Source: Streptomyces reniochalinae
GTDB lineage: Bacteria; Actinomycetota; Actinomycetes; Streptomycetales; Streptomycetaceae
DNA length: 64,000 nt
NCBI RefSeq assembly: GCF_003323735.1
Contig: NZ_QOIM01000024.1
Coordinates: forward strand, 210,797-274,796
Direction of reading: 5' to 3'
Shown piece by piece: positions 25,998-37,787 of the stretch. Position 1 is the first letter of the stretch; every line of letters starts with the position of its first letter. The position numbers and the translations under genes are program-made. Under the pieces are notes generated by a model, which ran no database searches, was not told the DNA's origin, and saw only the letters and a program-made list of their open reading frames with translations.

Positions 25998-26747
25998 GTG
26001 GAGCAACGCAGCGCGCACCCGACCCAGCACGGCCCGTACGAGCTGTACGGGGACCCCGAGCCGTACGAGCCCTCCCACCGTTACGCCGACGAGCCGCGTC
26101 AGGGGCACGCGCCGGCCGACCTCGCCGCGGGCGTGGCCGGCGGCGAGGTCGCAGCCGGAAGCGTCCGCATCCGGCGCAGGCCGCGCCTGCCCCGTCCGGC
26201 CGCCGCGCCCTCGTCCTCTCCGCCCCCGCCTCCGCCGGCCTCCGGGCGCGGTGGGGTGCAGGGGGACCGCCGGCCCCCGCACCGTCCGGCGCCCTCCGGG
26301 GAGGGTGCGCCCCCCGGGGCGCGCGGAGCCGCGCCTGGCAGGCTGCCCGCACCCCGGCTGACGGGGCTGGGCGTCGGAGTGTTCGCCATGCTGCTGATGG
26401 CGGCCTTCGGCGCGCTCGCCCGGCTGCTGTCGAGCGGGGTCCCCGTGGCCTACGGCAGCGCTTTCGTGCTCGTCTGCGTCGCCTTGGCGCTGTGGGTGCG
26501 GCCCGCCGAGCTGTTCGCGGCACCGGTCGCGATGCCGCTCGCCTACACGGTCGGGCTGTTCCTGGTGGGCGGCTCGGGGAAGGGCGTCGCGGGGGTACTC
26601 CAGGACGTCTTCACGGGGCTGGCGCTGCACGCCGTCTGGCTGTACGCGGGCACGCTGCTCGCCGGGCTGATCGTGCTCGTACGGAAGACGAAGCTCGTCC
26701 TGGAGCGCCGCAGGAGGCGGCGCTCCAAGGCGCCCCAGGGCGCCTGA
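25998..26747 (+). CDS. DUF6542-type membrane protein
   Basis: A 249-residue protein: about 125 residues of Pro/Arg/Ala-rich, probably disordered sequence, then about four membrane segments (LGVGVFAMLLMAAFGALARLL, AYGSAFVLVCVALALWV, FAAPVAMPLAYTVGLFLVGG, ALHAVWLYAGTLLAGLIVLV) and a basic tail. The layout matches DUF6542 proteins that sit beside ychF and ispH in Streptomyces. The function is unknown. GTG at 25998 is the start. It converges on ispH across a hairpin. Confidence 0.8.
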   Translation: MEQRSAHPTQHGPYELYGDPEPYEPSHRYADEPRQGHAPADLAAGVAGGEVAAGSVRIRRRPRLPRPAAAPSSSPPPPPPASGRGGVQGDRRPPHRPAPSGEGAPPGARGAAPGRLPAPRLTGLGVGVFAMLLMAAFGALARLLSSGVPVAYGSAFVLVCVALALWVRPAELFAAPVAMPLAYTVGLFLVGGSGKGVAGVLQDVFTGLALHAVWLYAGTLLAGLIVLVRKTKLVLERRRRRRSKAPQGA

Positions 26748-26854
26748 GGAAACCACGGCCGGCCCGGCGCGGCACCCGCACAGCAGTGTGACCGTCCCCC
26801 GCGCCGCAGTGACCGCCCCCGCCGTGGTGGCGGCACCACGGCGCGATGGCCGCC

Positions 26855-26881
26855 GCGGCGGCACGGTGGCGGTGCCGCCGC
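26855..26881. terminator. Terminator between DUF6542 gene and ispH
   Basis: GCGGCGGCAC (26855-26864) and GTGCCGCCGC (26872-26881), perfect 10-bp arms with a 7-base loop, between two convergent genes. It can serve both. Confidence 0.75.
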
Positions 26882-26886
26882 CGCTC

Positions 26887-27924
26887 TCAGGCCCGCAGCT
26901 TGCCGGACGCCTCGGACCGCAGGTCGCGCCGCAGCTCCTTGGGGAGCGAGAACTGCATGTGCTCGTCGACCGGCTTGACGATCTCCACCTCGTCCCAGCC
27001 ACGCTGTGCCAGCCACTCCAGCACGCCGTCGACCAGCACCTCGGGCACGGAGGCTCCGGAGGACAGGCCGATGGTCTCCACGCCCTCCAGCCAGGTCTCG
27101 TCCAGCTCTTCGGCGTTGTCGACGAGGTGGCCGTCCTTGGCGCCGTGCGTCAGCGCCGTCTCGACCAGGCGGACGGAGTTGGAGGAGTTCTTGGAGCCGA
27201 CGACCAGCACCAGGTCGGCCTCGGCCGCGACCTGCTTGATGGCGGTCTGGCGGTTCTGCGTGGCGTAGCAGATGTCGTCGCTGGGCGGCGAGAGCAGGTT
27301 GGGGTAACGGCCCTGGAGGGCGTCGACCGTCTCCATCGTCTCGTCGACCGACAGGGTGGTCTGGGAGAGCCACACGACCTTCTCCGGGTCGCGGACCTCG
27401 ACGTTCTTCACGTCTTCCGGACCGTCGACCAGCGTGATGTGGTCGGGGGCCTCACCGCTGGTGCCGATGACCTCTTCGTGGCCCTCGTGGCCGATCAGGA
27501 GAATGTCGTAGTCCTCCTTGGCGTAGCGCACGGCCTCCTTGTGCACCTTGGTCACCAGAGGGCAGGTCGCGTCGATGGTGGCCAACTTGCCGCGCTGGGC
27601 CTCCTCGTGGACGGTCGGCGCCACGCCGTGTGCGGAGAAGATGACGATCTCGCCCTCGGGCACCTCCTCCGTCTCCTCGACGAAGACCGCGCCCTTCTTC
27701 TCCAGTGTCTGGACGACGTACTTGTTGTGCACGATCTCGTGCCGCACGTAGATCGGAGCGCCGTACTGCTCCAGCGCCTTCTCCACGGCGATCACCGCGC
27801 GGTCGACGCCGGCGCAGTAGCCGCGGGGCGCGGCGAGCAGGACGCGGCGGCGCCCCGCAGCGGCGGGTTCGGCTGTCGTGGCTTCCGATGTGTCGGCGGC
27901 CCTGCGGTCGGGCGTTCCAGTCAT
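26887..27924 (-). CDS. ispH: 4-hydroxy-3-methylbut-2-enyl diphosphate reductase
   Basis: A 345-residue Fe-S enzyme, the last step of the MEP isoprenoid pathway, making IPP and DMAPP from HMBPP. The cluster Cys are in APRGYCAGV (Cys37), [10 protein letters not shown] and CYATQNRQ; the conserved HGV and the [10 protein letters not shown] substrate loop are present. The ATG at 27924 has GGAG close by. The first ~25 residues are a variable extension. It is transcribed divergently from the amino acid permease. Confidence 0.97.
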   Translation of the reverse strand: MTGTPDRRAADTSEATTAEPAAAGRRRVLLAAPRGYCAGVDRAVIAVEKALEQYGAPIYVRHEIVHNKYVVQTLEKKGAVFVEETEEVPEGEIVIFSAHGVAPTVHEEAQRGKLATIDATCPLVTKVHKEAVRYAKEDYDILLIGHEGHEEVIGTSGEAPDHITLVDGPEDVKNVEVRDPEKVVWLSQTTLSVDETMETVDALQGRYPNLLSPPSDDICYATQNRQTAIKQVAAEADLVLVVGSKNSSNSVRLVETALTHGAKDGHLVDNAEELDETWLEGVETIGLSSGASVPEVLVDGVLEWLAQRGWDEVEIVKPVDEHMQFSLPKELRRDLRSEASGKLRA

Positions 27925-28080
27925 GGCTCCATCGTAAGGGCGGGGCGGAAATCGTAAGAGGGGAGGAAAGTCCATCGGGGCGTGCGGGGATTCACTCGGG
28001 GGGCGTGCGAGGAGCACGCCGGGAGCCGGTCGGTGGCGCGCTCCGCTGCCGCGGCGGGCGTTCTGCGGCAAGCTGGCCCC

Positions 28081-29571
28081 ATGCCTTCAGCTCGCACACG
28101 CACCGCTGGGATCCTGGGGGGTCGTCCGGACGGCGCCCTGCGGCGCAGCCTGACCCTCCGCGACCTGATCGTCTACGGGCTGCTGTTCATCGCGCCGATG
28201 GCGCCGGTGGGCATCTACGGGGCGCTGGACGCCCGCAGCCATGGAGTCGTGCCCCTGGTGTACGTGGTCGCCACGGTGGCCATGTCGTTCACCGCCTACT
28301 CGTACGCACGGATGATCCACACGGCGCCGCAGGCAGGATCGGTGTACGCGTACGCGCGTGTCGGCCTGGGGGACGGCGCGGGCTTCGTCACCGGCTGGAT
28401 GATGATGCTCGACTACCTGCTCATCCCGGCCGTCGCCTACCTCTTCTCGGGCATCGCCATGGCGCAGCTGGTCCCTGAGGTGGACCAGTGGATCTGGACG
28501 GCGATCGCCGTGGTGGTCACCACCGCGCTCAACCTCTCGGGCGTACGCCGCGCGGCGCTCGTGGGGTTCCTGGTGCTCGCCATGGAGATCCTGGTGCTGC
28601 TGGTGTTCGTGGCCGCCGCGCTGGTCGTACTGGTCCAGGACGGCCCGCAGCGCGGCTGGCTCTCCCCGCTCACCGGGGACCGGGCGTTCTCGCTGACGGC
28701 CCTGCTGGGCGCGGTCTCGGTGGCGGTGCTCTCCTTCCTGGGGTTCGACGCCATCGCCAACTTCGCCGAGGAGGCCGCCGGCGGCAAGGGCCGCACCGCG
28801 CCGACCGTGGCCAGGGCGCTGGTGTGGTGCCTGCTGCTGACGGGGGTGCTCTTCGTCGCCCAGACGTACCTGGCCGCGCTGCTGTCCGAGGACTCCTCCC
28901 GGCAGCTGGCCGAGGACCCGGCGAAACAGGGCTCGGCCTTCTACGACGCGACCGAGGCGGCCGTCGGCGGCTGGCTGGAGACGACGGTGGCGGCGAGCAA
29001 GGCGCTGGGCGCGGCCTTCGCCGCGCTGGCCGGGCAGGCGGCCGCCTCCCGGCTGCTGTACGCCATGGCCAGGGACCGCAGGCTGCCGCACGTCCTGGGG
29101 AGCGTCAGCTCGCGCACCGGTGTGCCGGGGCGGGCGCTGCTGGTGAGCGCGGTGCTGACGATGTGCGCCGCCGTGTGGGCGGCACGCGCCCCCGACGGCC
29201 TGGACCGGCTGGTCTCCATCGTCGACATCGGCGCCCTGTTCGCCTTCGGCATGCTGCACCTGTCGGTGATGGGCTACTACGGGCTCGGACGCCGGGCCGG
29301 GAGCGCTTCCGGGTCGGCCGCCGAGGATCCCCGATCGCGCGGCGTGTGGGACTGGGTGGTTCCCCTGGTGGGGCTCGCCGTCGTCATCGCCGTGATCGTC
29401 ACCGCCAACCGCGAGGCCCACTGGGTGGGGCTGGGCTGGTTCGTCCTGGCCCTGATCGCACTGCTCGTCCTCCGCACCCGGGACCGCCGGGAGGGCCGGC
29501 ACGGCCGGGAGAACCGGCACGGCCGCGAGAGCCGGAGCGGGGGCGGTCCCGGAAACGGGAGCGCGGGCTGA
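28081..29571 (+). CDS. APC-family amino acid permease
   Basis: A 496-residue secondary transporter with about 12 helices. Typical APC marks are [24 protein letters not shown] at helix 1, [11 protein letters not shown] before helix 3 and [17 protein letters not shown] after helix 6. The C-terminal ~30 residues are Arg/Gly-rich and cytoplasmic. Substrates are probably amino acids or amines, but the exact one cannot be read. A 10-bp hairpin follows. Confidence 0.92.
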   Translation: MPSARTRTAGILGGRPDGALRRSLTLRDLIVYGLLFIAPMAPVGIYGALDARSHGVVPLVYVVATVAMSFTAYSYARMIHTAPQAGSVYAYARVGLGDGAGFVTGWMMMLDYLLIPAVAYLFSGIAMAQLVPEVDQWIWTAIAVVVTTALNLSGVRRAALVGFLVLAMEILVLLVFVAAALVVLVQDGPQRGWLSPLTGDRAFSLTALLGAVSVAVLSFLGFDAIANFAEEAAGGKGRTAPTVARALVWCLLLTGVLFVAQTYLAALLSEDSSRQLAEDPAKQGSAFYDATEAAVGGWLETTVAASKALGAAFAALAGQAAASRLLYAMARDRRLPHVLGSVSSRTGVPGRALLVSAVLTMCAAVWAARAPDGLDRLVSIVDIGALFAFGMLHLSVMGYYGLGRRAGSASGSAAEDPRSRGVWDWVVPLVGLAVVIAVIVTANREAHWVGLGWFVLALIALLVLRTRDRREGRHGRENRHGRESRSGGGPGNGSAG

Positions 29572-29592
29572 CAGGGCGCGCGGAAGGCGCGG

Positions 29593-29620
29593 GGCCGACC
29601 CGGGCACCGACGGGTCGGCC
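29593..29620 (+). terminator. Terminator after the permease gene
   Basis: GGCCGACCCG (29593-29602) and CGGGTCGGCC (29611-29620), perfect arms with an 8-base loop, 21 bases after the permease stop. Confidence 0.75.
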
Positions 29621-29668
29621 GGATACCGGCGTGGCGGGACTGTCGGTGGCAGGGCCTAGCCTTCTCGC

Positions 29669-30883
29669 ATGGCTCTCACCACGTCCGCCGAGTCCCCGGT
29701 CCCCGTCAGCGAGGTCTCCCGGCTGATCCGCGGCTGGATCGACCGGCTGGGGGCCGTGTGGGTGGAGGGCCAGATCATCCAGCTCTCGCCCAGACCGGGC
29801 GCCGGCATGGTCTTCCTGACGCTGCGCGACCCCTCCCGCGAGGTCTCGCTGAGCGTCACCTGCTTCCGCCAGGTCTACGAGCAGGTCAAGGACGTCATCA
29901 GCGAGGGCACCCGCGTCGTCGTCCACGCGAAGCCGGAGTGGTACGAGAAGGCGGGGCGGCTGTCGCTGCGCGCGGCAGAGATCCGTCCGGTCGGCGTCGG
30001 CGAGCTGCTGGCCCGCCTGGAGCGGCTGCGCAAGGCGCTGGCGGCCGAGGGCCTGTTCGCGGCCGAACGCAAGAAGGGGCTGCCGTTCCTGCCGCAGCGG
30101 ATAGGGCTGATCACCGGCCGGGCCTCCGACGCCGAGCGGGACGTGCTGCACACGGCGCGGGAGCGCTGGCCGGCCGTCCGCTTCGAGGTGCGCAACACGG
30201 CGGTGCAGGGCGCCTACGCGGTGCCGCAGATCATCGAGGCGCTGCGCGAGCTGGACGCCCGGCAGGACGTGGACGTGATCATCGTGACGCGGGGCGGCGG
30301 CGGCATGGAGGATCTGCTGCCGTTCTCCGACGAGCGGCTGGTCCGCGCGGTGGCGGCGGCGCGTACGCCGGTGGTCTCGGCGATCGGCCACGAGGCGGAC
30401 GCGCCGCTTCTCGACCTGGTGGCCGACCTGCGCTCGCGGACGCCCACGCACGCGGCGAAGGACACCGTGCCGGATGTCGGGGAGGAGCACGAGCGGGTGC
30501 GGGCGCTGCGAGAGCGCGGCCTGCGGGTGATGAGCGGCAGGCTGGAGCGGGAGGAGCGTGGTCTGGCGGACGTGATGAGCCGCCCGGCGATGGCCGATCC
30601 GCACGCGATGGTGGGGTCCCGCGAGGACGAGGTGGCGGCGCTGCTCGACCGCTCCCGCCGCTGTCTGGATCACCGGCTGGCCCGCGCGGAGGACGAGCTG
30701 GCGCACACCCGTGCCCGTGTCGTGGCCCTCTCCCCGGCGGCGACGCTGAACCGCGGTTACGCGGTGCTCCAGCGTGCGGACGGGGCCGTCGTGCGGGACG
30801 CCGCCGAGGTGGCCGAGGGAGAGCCGCTGCGGGCCCGGGTCGCCGAGGGGGAGTTCGGCGTCGCTGTCACAGGGCCCGCATAG
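29669..30883 (+). CDS. xseA: Exodeoxyribonuclease VII large subunit
   Basis: A 404-residue catalytic subunit of the nuclease that degrades single-stranded DNA from both ends. Residues 1-110 are the OB-fold ([19 protein letters not shown]); the catalytic domain has [41 protein letters not shown] and [26 protein letters not shown]. The C-terminal coiled helix ends in [10 protein letters not shown]. The small subunit starts nine bases after the stop, so the two form one operon. Confidence 0.97.
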   Translation: MALTTSAESPVPVSEVSRLIRGWIDRLGAVWVEGQIIQLSPRPGAGMVFLTLRDPSREVSLSVTCFRQVYEQVKDVISEGTRVVVHAKPEWYEKAGRLSLRAAEIRPVGVGELLARLERLRKALAAEGLFAAERKKGLPFLPQRIGLITGRASDAERDVLHTARERWPAVRFEVRNTAVQGAYAVPQIIEALRELDARQDVDVIIVTRGGGGMEDLLPFSDERLVRAVAAARTPVVSAIGHEADAPLLDLVADLRSRTPTHAAKDTVPDVGEEHERVRALRERGLRVMSGRLEREERGLADVMSRPAMADPHAMVGSREDEVAALLDRSRRCLDHRLARAEDELAHTRARVVALSPAATLNRGYAVLQRADGAVVRDAAEVAEGEPLRARVAEGEFGVAVTGPA

Positions 30884-30892
30884 GCTGGCGGT

Positions 30893-31225
30893 ATGACGAC
30901 GGAAGCGGAAGGCGCCGCGGCTGCCGCGGCTGCCGGGGACGGAGCCTCCCGGGGCGACGGGGCGGCCTCCCAGGCCGAGCTGGCCACGGCGGACGCGCTC
31001 AGCTACGAGCAGGCGCGGGCGGAACTGGTCGAGGTCGTGCAGCGCCTGGAGTCGGGCGGCTCGACGCTGGAGGAGTCGCTGGCGCTGTGGGAGCGCGGCG
31101 AGGAGCTCGCGGGCGTCTGCCGCGCCTGGCTGGACGGTGCGCGGGCCCGGCTGGACGCGGTGCTGGAGGAGGAAGAGGACGAGGCGGAGGAGGACGACGC
31201 GGACGAGTCCGACGGGCCGGGCTGA
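30893..31225 (+). CDS. xseB: Exodeoxyribonuclease VII small subunit
   Basis: A 110-residue protein. The family core is LSYEQARAELVEVVQRLESGGSTLEESLALWERGEELAGVCRAWLDGARARLD, about residues 37-90, the helical hairpin that binds the XseA C-terminus. An Ala/Gly-rich head and an acidic tail (a long Glu/Asp run) flank it, making it somewhat longer than average. It follows xseA by nine bases. Confidence 0.95.
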   Translation: MTTEAEGAAAAAAAGDGASRGDGAASQAELATADALSYEQARAELVEVVQRLESGGSTLEESLALWERGEELAGVCRAWLDGARARLDAVLEEEEDEAEEDDADESDGPG

Positions 31226-31251
31226 CCCGCGGGTGCCGTGACCAGCACTGA

Positions 31252-31263
31252 TTCAAGATTGAA
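31252..31263. promoter_or_regulatory. TTCAA-GA-TTGAA palindrome before the nitroreductase gene
   Basis: A perfect 5+2+5 palindrome 65 bases before the ATG at 31328, in an AT-richer stretch that looks like the promoter region. This form suits a dimeric repressor of the MarR kind, but no such gene is adjacent. Confidence 0.35.
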
Positions 31264-31327
31264 CAAGTGCTCGTTACACTCATCTGTGCACCCCCAACCC
31301 CGCACGCAAAGGCAAGGCAACGCCCCC

Positions 31328-31921
31328 ATGGCTCTCGCGCTCGACCCCGCAGCCCAGGATCTCCTCTTCCGTGAGGCCCGCACGGCCAACACCTTCACGG
31401 ACGAGCCGATCACCGAGGAGCAGACCCAGGCGATCTACGACCTGGTCAAGTACGGCCCCACCGCGTTCAACCAGTCGCCCCTGCGGGTGACGCTGCTGCG
31501 TTCGGCCGAGAGCCGCGAGCGCCTGCTGGCCCACATGGCCGAGGGCAACGTGCCCAAGACCCGCAAGGCGCCGCTGACCGCGGTCCTCTCCTACGACCTC
31601 GACTTCCACGAGCGGCTGCCGGAGCTGTTCCCGCACGCCCCGCACATCAAGGACGCGGTCTTCGCCGAGGAGACCTCGCGCGAGACCGCCGGCGCCCTCA
31701 ACGCCACCCTCCAGGCCGGCTACTTCATCGTCGGCGTGCGCGCCGCGGGCCTCGCCGCGGGTCCGATGACCGGCTTCGACCCCGAGGGCGTCAACAAGGA
31801 GTTCTTCGGCGACGGGCGCCAGCGCGTGCTCATGGTCGTCAACATCGGCAGGCCGGGCCCCGACGCCTTCCGCCCGCGCTCGCCCCGCCTCACCTACGAC
31901 GACGTGGTCACCGTCCTGTGA
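31328..31921 (+). CDS. Nitroreductase family, malonic semialdehyde reductase (RutE)-like
   Basis: A 197-residue FMN enzyme. RTANTFTDEPITEEQTQAIYDLVKYGPTAFNQSPLR is the family's FMN-binding start, and LQAGYFIVGVRAAGLAAGPMTGFD the second conserved region. RutE-type members reduce malonic semialdehyde or related aldehydes and nitro compounds with NAD(P)H. No rut genes are nearby, so the substrate is open. Its TGA stop is the first triplet of a 16-bp tandem repeat, and a terminator follows about 100 bases on. Confidence 0.9.
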   Translation: MALALDPAAQDLLFREARTANTFTDEPITEEQTQAIYDLVKYGPTAFNQSPLRVTLLRSAESRERLLAHMAEGNVPKTRKAPLTAVLSYDLDFHERLPELFPHAPHIKDAVFAEETSRETAGALNATLQAGYFIVGVRAAGLAAGPMTGFDPEGVNKEFFGDGRQRVLMVVNIGRPGPDAFRPRSPRLTYDDVVTVL

Positions 31922-31998
31922 ACCGCTGAGCCACTGAACCGCTGAGCCACTGAACCGCTGAGCCACTGGGTCGCCGAGCCGCTGGGTCGCCGGCCCGC
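31919..31998. repeat. Five 16-bp tandem repeats starting at a stop codon
   Basis: TGAACCGCTGAGCCAC occurs three times without change (31919-31966) and is followed by two diverged copies, TGGGTCGCCGAGCCGC and TGGGTCGCCGGCCCGC (31967-31998). The first TGA is the nitroreductase stop. Confidence 0.9.
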
Positions 31999-32017
31999 TG
32001 AGCCGCCTCGAGAGACC

Positions 32018-32048
32018 GCCCCCGCGCGTACCCCCCTCGCGCGGGGGC
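32018..32048 (+). terminator. Terminator after the nitroreductase gene
   Basis: GCCCCCGCGCG (32018-32028) and CGCGCGGGGGC (32038-32048), perfect 11-bp arms, 9-base loop, followed by TTCCG. It is also placed to stop the convergent DUF4245 gene. Confidence 0.8.
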
Positions 32049-32120
32049 TTCCGCATACCCGGGCGCGACACGGTCGGGCGGGAAGCGGTCTGGCTGGAGC
32101 CGGCTGCGGGGCCGAGCGGA

Positions 32121-32687
32121 TCAGCCCTTCACGGGCTTGGCCTCCAGGGACTTGGCCTCCAGCGCCCCGGCGAGCCGGCCCAACTGCTGGAAGTTCGCCG
32201 TACCGGTGACGACGGTCACCGACTTGCCGTCCTGCGCCGTGCGCACCAGAGCGTCGTACTTCGTGCCGGAGTAGCGCGTCCACTCCTCGCCCGCGAGCCG
32301 CTGCTTCTTCGCGGTCTTCTTCGCGCCCTGGGTCACCTCGTCGACGAACCGCCCGGGCTGCTCGCCGTCGCTCTGTTCGACGGCGGCGTACTCCTCGTTC
32401 GGCGTCATGAAGCCCAGATGCCAGGCGGCCCCCGTCGGGGCGTCGGCGGAGTAGCGCACGGAGGTCGCGCGCCACTCCTTCGGCAGCCCCTGCGGCGCGG
32501 CGACGGGATAGGGCGCCGCACGCCGTGCGGACGCCAGCTCCACCCGGTAGCTGACCGTCTTGACCGGGTCCTTGGACTCGTCGTGGGGAACGAACAGGTA
32601 GATCACCCACGCGGCGAGGATGATCACCGCCAGCGAGATCACCATGTCGCGGGCCGTCTGCGTCCCGCGCTTCTTGTCTGCTGCCAC
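32121..32687 (-). CDS. DUF4245 membrane-anchored protein
   Basis: A 188-residue protein with one N-terminal helix (ARDMVISLAVIILAAWVIYLFV, about residues 14-35) and an extracytoplasmic domain containing WRATSVRYSADAPTGAAWHLGFMTPNEEYAAVEQSD, the marks of DUF4245. In Streptomyces this family usually sits next to glpX, as here. The function is unknown. The start is GTG at 32687. It is divergent from glpX by 188 bases. Confidence 0.88.
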   Translation of the reverse strand: MAADKKRGTQTARDMVISLAVIILAAWVIYLFVPHDESKDPVKTVSYRVELASARRAAPYPVAAPQGLPKEWRATSVRYSADAPTGAAWHLGFMTPNEEYAAVEQSDGEQPGRFVDEVTQGAKKTAKKQRLAGEEWTRYSGTKYDALVRTAQDGKSVTVVTGTANFQQLGRLAGALEAKSLEAKPVKG

Positions 32688-32875
32688 GCCCCCATCGTCC
32701 CTTATGCCGGTCGGCGGCCCGCGACAGGGGCGGGCGCCACCCCGGACGCTCATCCGTGGGCACCCCTGCTCACTTAGATGACGACCGGTAAAATCCTGTT
32801 CACCCTCGCCGAATCGGCACAGCTCACGTCGGTGCGATGGCCGTCCAGAGTCGCCGTACAGAAAGGTGTGTTCCG

Positions 32876-33910
32876 ATGACCGAACACCACCACCTGCCCT
32901 CGCAGCTCGAAGTCAGCCCGGAGGCACCGGACCGCAACCTCGCGCTCGAGCTGGTACGGGTCACCGAGGCGGGGGCCATGGCCTCGGGCCGCTGGGTGGG
33001 CAAGGGGGACAAGAACGGCGCCGACGGTGCCGCCGTCAAGGCCATGCGCGCCCTCGTCTCGACGGTCTCCATGAACGGCGTCGTGGTGATCGGCGAAGGC
33101 GAGAAGGACGAGGCGCCGATGCTCTACAACGGGGAGCGCGTCGGCGACGGAACCGGCGCCGAGTGCGACGTGGCCGTCGACCCCGTCGACGGCACGACTC
33201 TCACCGCCAAGGGCATGGGCAACGCCGTCTCGGTGCTGGCCGTGGCCGAGCGCGGCGCGATGTTCGACCCGAGCGCGGTCTTCTACATGGACAAGCTGGT
33301 GACCGGGCCCGAGGCCGCCGAGTTCGTCGACATCACCGCGCCGCCCGCCGTCAACATCCGGCGGATCGCCAAGGCCAAGGGCTGCGGCGTCGAGGACGTC
33401 ACCGTCGTCGTGCTCGACCGCCCTCGCCACGAGAACCTGGTCCAGCAGATCCGCGAGGCCGGCGCACGGATCAAGTTCATCGCCGACGGCGACGTCGCCG
33501 GCGCCGTGATGACCGTACGCGAGGAGACCGGCGTCGACCTGCTGCTCGGCGTGGGCGGCACCCCCGAGGGCATCATCGCCGCCTGCGCGATCAAGTGCCT
33601 CGGCGGGACCATACAGGGCAAGCTGTGGCCCAAGGACGACGACGAGAGGCAGCGCGCCCTCGACGCCGGGCACGACCTCGACAAGGTGCTGCTGACCGAG
33701 GACCTGGTCCAGGGCGAGAACGTCTTCTTCGTCGCCACCGGCATCACCGACGGCGATCTGCTGCGCGGCGTCCACTACCGGGCAGAGCGCGCCTACACCC
33801 AGTCCCTGGTGATGCGGTCCAAGTCGGGCACCATCCGCCAGATCGAATCCGTGCACCGGCTCTCGAAGTTGCGCGCCTACAGCGCCATCGACTTCGACCG
33901 CGCCCGCTGA
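32876..33910 (+). CDS. glpX: Fructose-1,6-bisphosphatase class II
   Basis: A 344-residue gluconeogenic enzyme hydrolysing fructose 1,6-bisphosphate. The metal and phosphate sites are clear: [31 protein letters not shown] and [20 protein letters not shown]. The ATG at 32876 is preceded by GAAAGG nine bases away. It reads away from DUF4245 and stands alone. Confidence 0.97.
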   Translation: MTEHHHLPSQLEVSPEAPDRNLALELVRVTEAGAMASGRWVGKGDKNGADGAAVKAMRALVSTVSMNGVVVIGEGEKDEAPMLYNGERVGDGTGAECDVAVDPVDGTTLTAKGMGNAVSVLAVAERGAMFDPSAVFYMDKLVTGPEAAEFVDITAPPAVNIRRIAKAKGCGVEDVTVVVLDRPRHENLVQQIREAGARIKFIADGDVAGAVMTVREETGVDLLLGVGGTPEGIIAACAIKCLGGTIQGKLWPKDDDERQRALDAGHDLDKVLLTEDLVQGENVFFVATGITDGDLLRGVHYRAERAYTQSLVMRSKSGTIRQIESVHRLSKLRAYSAIDFDRAR

Positions 33911-34508
33911 GCGCTGCGCTGCGCCGAGTTCGCTCGGTGGGTGACCCGCGCCTGCCAAGTGCTCAGCGTCGAGCGCCGAGCACTGAGTGCCGAGCGCGGG
34001 GCGCCCGCCGCCTAGCCCCGGGTAGTGGGCAGACGCGGCGGACTTCCGTCCGGTACGGGCCGACCCGGACCCGGGTGGCTCCTCCTCCAAGAGAGCGCGC
34101 CCGTGCCCGGCCGGCTCCCCCGGCGGGGCTCGGGCCGCGCCGACCGCGGCCGCCGGCGCTCGTCCGGCCGTACGGATCAGCGTCCCGGAGCAGACCGCCT
34201 TCGAGGCCGCCGGACCACGCCGCCGTGGCCGGTCACCGTCGCGGCGGAAAGAGAGCCGCTCCCACACCGCGAGGCAGATCGCCGCAGCACAGCCGGCCCC
34301 ACGCCGTCACGTCCGTCCACCGCCACGGGACCGAGCGGACCTCCACGCGTCCGGCCACCCGCCACGGCGGAGCCAGAGGGCGACCCTCATCCGCGCGGCC
34401 GGCCCAACCCCCTCCCGCGACGGAGAGAGTCCGTCCGCCGGTCGGGCAGTTCCTCAGGCGGCCCCTCCCCGGCGGAGGTGCCGAGGGTGAGGCAGGGGCG
34501 GGGGAGGG
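33911..34508. other. Spacer between glpX and the whiB-like gene without a supported gene
   Basis: About 600 bases between the convergent glpX and WhiB-like genes. A short inverted repeat, AGTGCTC / GAGCACT (33958-33964 and 33978-33984), could be part of the glpX terminator. The open frames here are Arg/Pro/Gly-rich in every frame, as expected for non-coding high-GC DNA. Confidence 0.5.
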
Positions 34509-34880
34509 TTACGCGATGCGGGAGACCTCGGCGGGGGTCTCGGCCGCGGCGGCGGTCTTGGCGCGGCGGCGGCGCGAGAGGACGACGCGCCGCTCAGCCG
34601 CCGTCAGACCTCCCCATACGCCGTACGGCTCAGGCATCACGAGTGCGTGCTCGCGGCACTCGACCAGGACGGGACAGCGGGCGCAGACGCGCTTGGCGGC
34701 CTGTTCCCTGGAGAGCCTGGCGGCGGTGGGTTCCTTGGACGGAGCGAAGAAGAGCCCTGCCTCGTCCCGGCGGCAGACGGCGTCGCCGTGCCAGGGGCCC
34801 GCCTGGTCATCTCGCTCAGGCGTTCGCTGGACGGGGACGGTGGCGGCGGCCTGCAGGGACTGATGCGGCGTGTGCAGCAC
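34509..34880 (-). CDS. WhiB-family iron-sulfur regulator (WblI-like)
   Basis: A 123-residue protein of the actinobacterial WhiB family, 4Fe-4S proteins that bind region 4 of the main sigma factor. The four cluster Cys are Cys36, Cys66, Cys69 and Cys75 (CARCPVLVEC), followed by the turn GVWGG (87-91) and a basic RRRRAK tail for DNA contact. The GTG at 34880 has AGGAG six bases upstream. The position between glpX and class I fumarase resembles wblI of S. coelicolor, from memory. Confidence 0.93.
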   Translation of the reverse strand: MLHTPHQSLQAAATVPVQRTPERDDQAGPWHGDAVCRRDEAGLFFAPSKEPTAARLSREQAAKRVCARCPVLVECREHALVMPEPYGVWGGLTAAERRVVLSRRRRAKTAAAAETPAEVSRIA

Positions 34881-35112
34881 GGTCTGCTCCTGACGCGACG
34901 ACGGAGGTTCGGTCTCCTTCACCCGTCTTGCAGCGCACGGCAGCCCACAGGTCCCCCACCGGCTCATCGGAGCCGGTCCGCGGTCAGACCGTACGAAAGA
35001 CGATGCCCGAGCCCTACCCGCTGTACGCGCCAGTATGCATTGCGTGGCCTCCCACACGCGCCCTGGCGCACGCTCCCCGGCGCGCGCCGTCCACAGCGTG
35101 CGCCGGGGGCTG

Positions 35113-35892
35113 TCACGGTTCCTTGCTGAACCGGTCCCGCAGATTCTGGATGACCGAACCGCGCTTCGGCTTGGCCTCCACGCCCCCGAAAATCGCGGCT
35201 CCCTCGACCAGGATCGTGGGGGCTCCCGGATCAGACGAGTCGGTGACATGGACGTCGAAGCCGCCGAAGATGCCGGCGCCCTTCTGCTGGAGCGAGACGT
35301 TCTCCGGGACGCGGATCTCGATTCCACCGAAAATCGCACTGACGTTGATCTGCACGTGCGGATGCTCGAACAGCGCCTCGGTCAGATCGATCTCGATGCC
35401 GCCGAAGAGAGCGAACGCGTTGATCTTGTGGGGGACCCGCCAGCGCCCCTTGCGCCCGGAGCCGCTGAAGATCGCGACGAGGTTCTCCTTGGGCCCCCAT
35501 CCGTGGGCGCCCGGCGCGCTGGTGTGCGAAGCGGCGAAGTTGGCGAACGCCGAGGCGTACGGGCGCTGCCCGTCCTGGTCGCCCTGCCCGGCTCCGTGTG
35601 CCGCGCCCGCGGCACCACCGCGGCCCGCAGGCAGGTCGCCGACCAGCGGCTCCAGTTCGCCCATCGTCTTGGCCGCGTAGACGGACTCGATCCGCTCGCC
35701 GTGCTCCTGCGCGTCCAGCCGGCCCTCGGCGAGGGCCTCGCGGAGGATGTCGGCGACGCGGTCGCGGTCCGCGTCCGAGGCGCGCACGTCGGCGTCCCGC
35801 ACCGCGGGCGCGGGGACCCGTGCGGCGGGGGTCTGCGGACGTCCGTCAGCCGGCTGCTTTTCGAGCGAGGGACGCGAGGAGTCTTCAGTCAC
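35113..35892 (-). CDS. DUF1707 protein with LiaF-like C-terminal domain
   Basis: A 259-residue soluble protein. Residues about 34-85 are a DUF1707 domain (VRASDADRDRVADILREALAEGRLDAQEHGERIESVYAAKTMGELEPLVGDLP), and the C-terminal ~110 residues are a LiaF-like beta-solenoid with four FGGIEI / FGGFDV / FGGVEA turns. LiaF-like domains act in cell-envelope stress signalling in Firmicutes; here there are no membrane helices and no adjacent two-component genes, so the role is unknown. Confidence 0.88.
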   Translation of the reverse strand: MTEDSSRPSLEKQPADGRPQTPAARVPAPAVRDADVRASDADRDRVADILREALAEGRLDAQEHGERIESVYAAKTMGELEPLVGDLPAGRGGAAGAAHGAGQGDQDGQRPYASAFANFAASHTSAPGAHGWGPKENLVAIFSGSGRKGRWRVPHKINAFALFGGIEIDLTEALFEHPHVQINVSAIFGGIEIRVPENVSLQQKGAGIFGGFDVHVTDSSDPGAPTILVEGAAIFGGVEAKPKRGSVIQNLRDRFSKEP

Positions 35893-36053
35893 ACGGGCAG
35901 CGTACCCAAACGCGATAGATCGCGACTACCCCCGGACGGCCTCCTTGCGTCCGCGTTCTACGCTGTGAGACGCGCTCCCATCGCCGAGAGCCGTGGCCTT
36001 CTTCCGCGACGATCACGCGGGAGGCCGTGAGTGTGAGAGGAAGAGTCCCCCGT

Positions 36054-37754
<1,701 letters not shown>

Positions 37755-37759
37755 CCCCA

Positions 37760-37787
37760 GGGGCGGCCCGCCATCCAGGGCCGCCCC
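37760..37787 (+). terminator. Terminator after class I fumarase
   Basis: GGGGCGGCCC (37760-37769) and GGGCCGCCCC (37778-37787), perfect 10-bp arms, 8-base loop, 5 bases after the stop. Confidence 0.8.

Noticed and set aside
33911..34508. Plus-strand frame after glpX considered as a gene
   Set aside because: Its composition is Arg/Pro/Gly-rich in every frame, it has no ribosome site, and it extends antisense into the WhiB-like gene.
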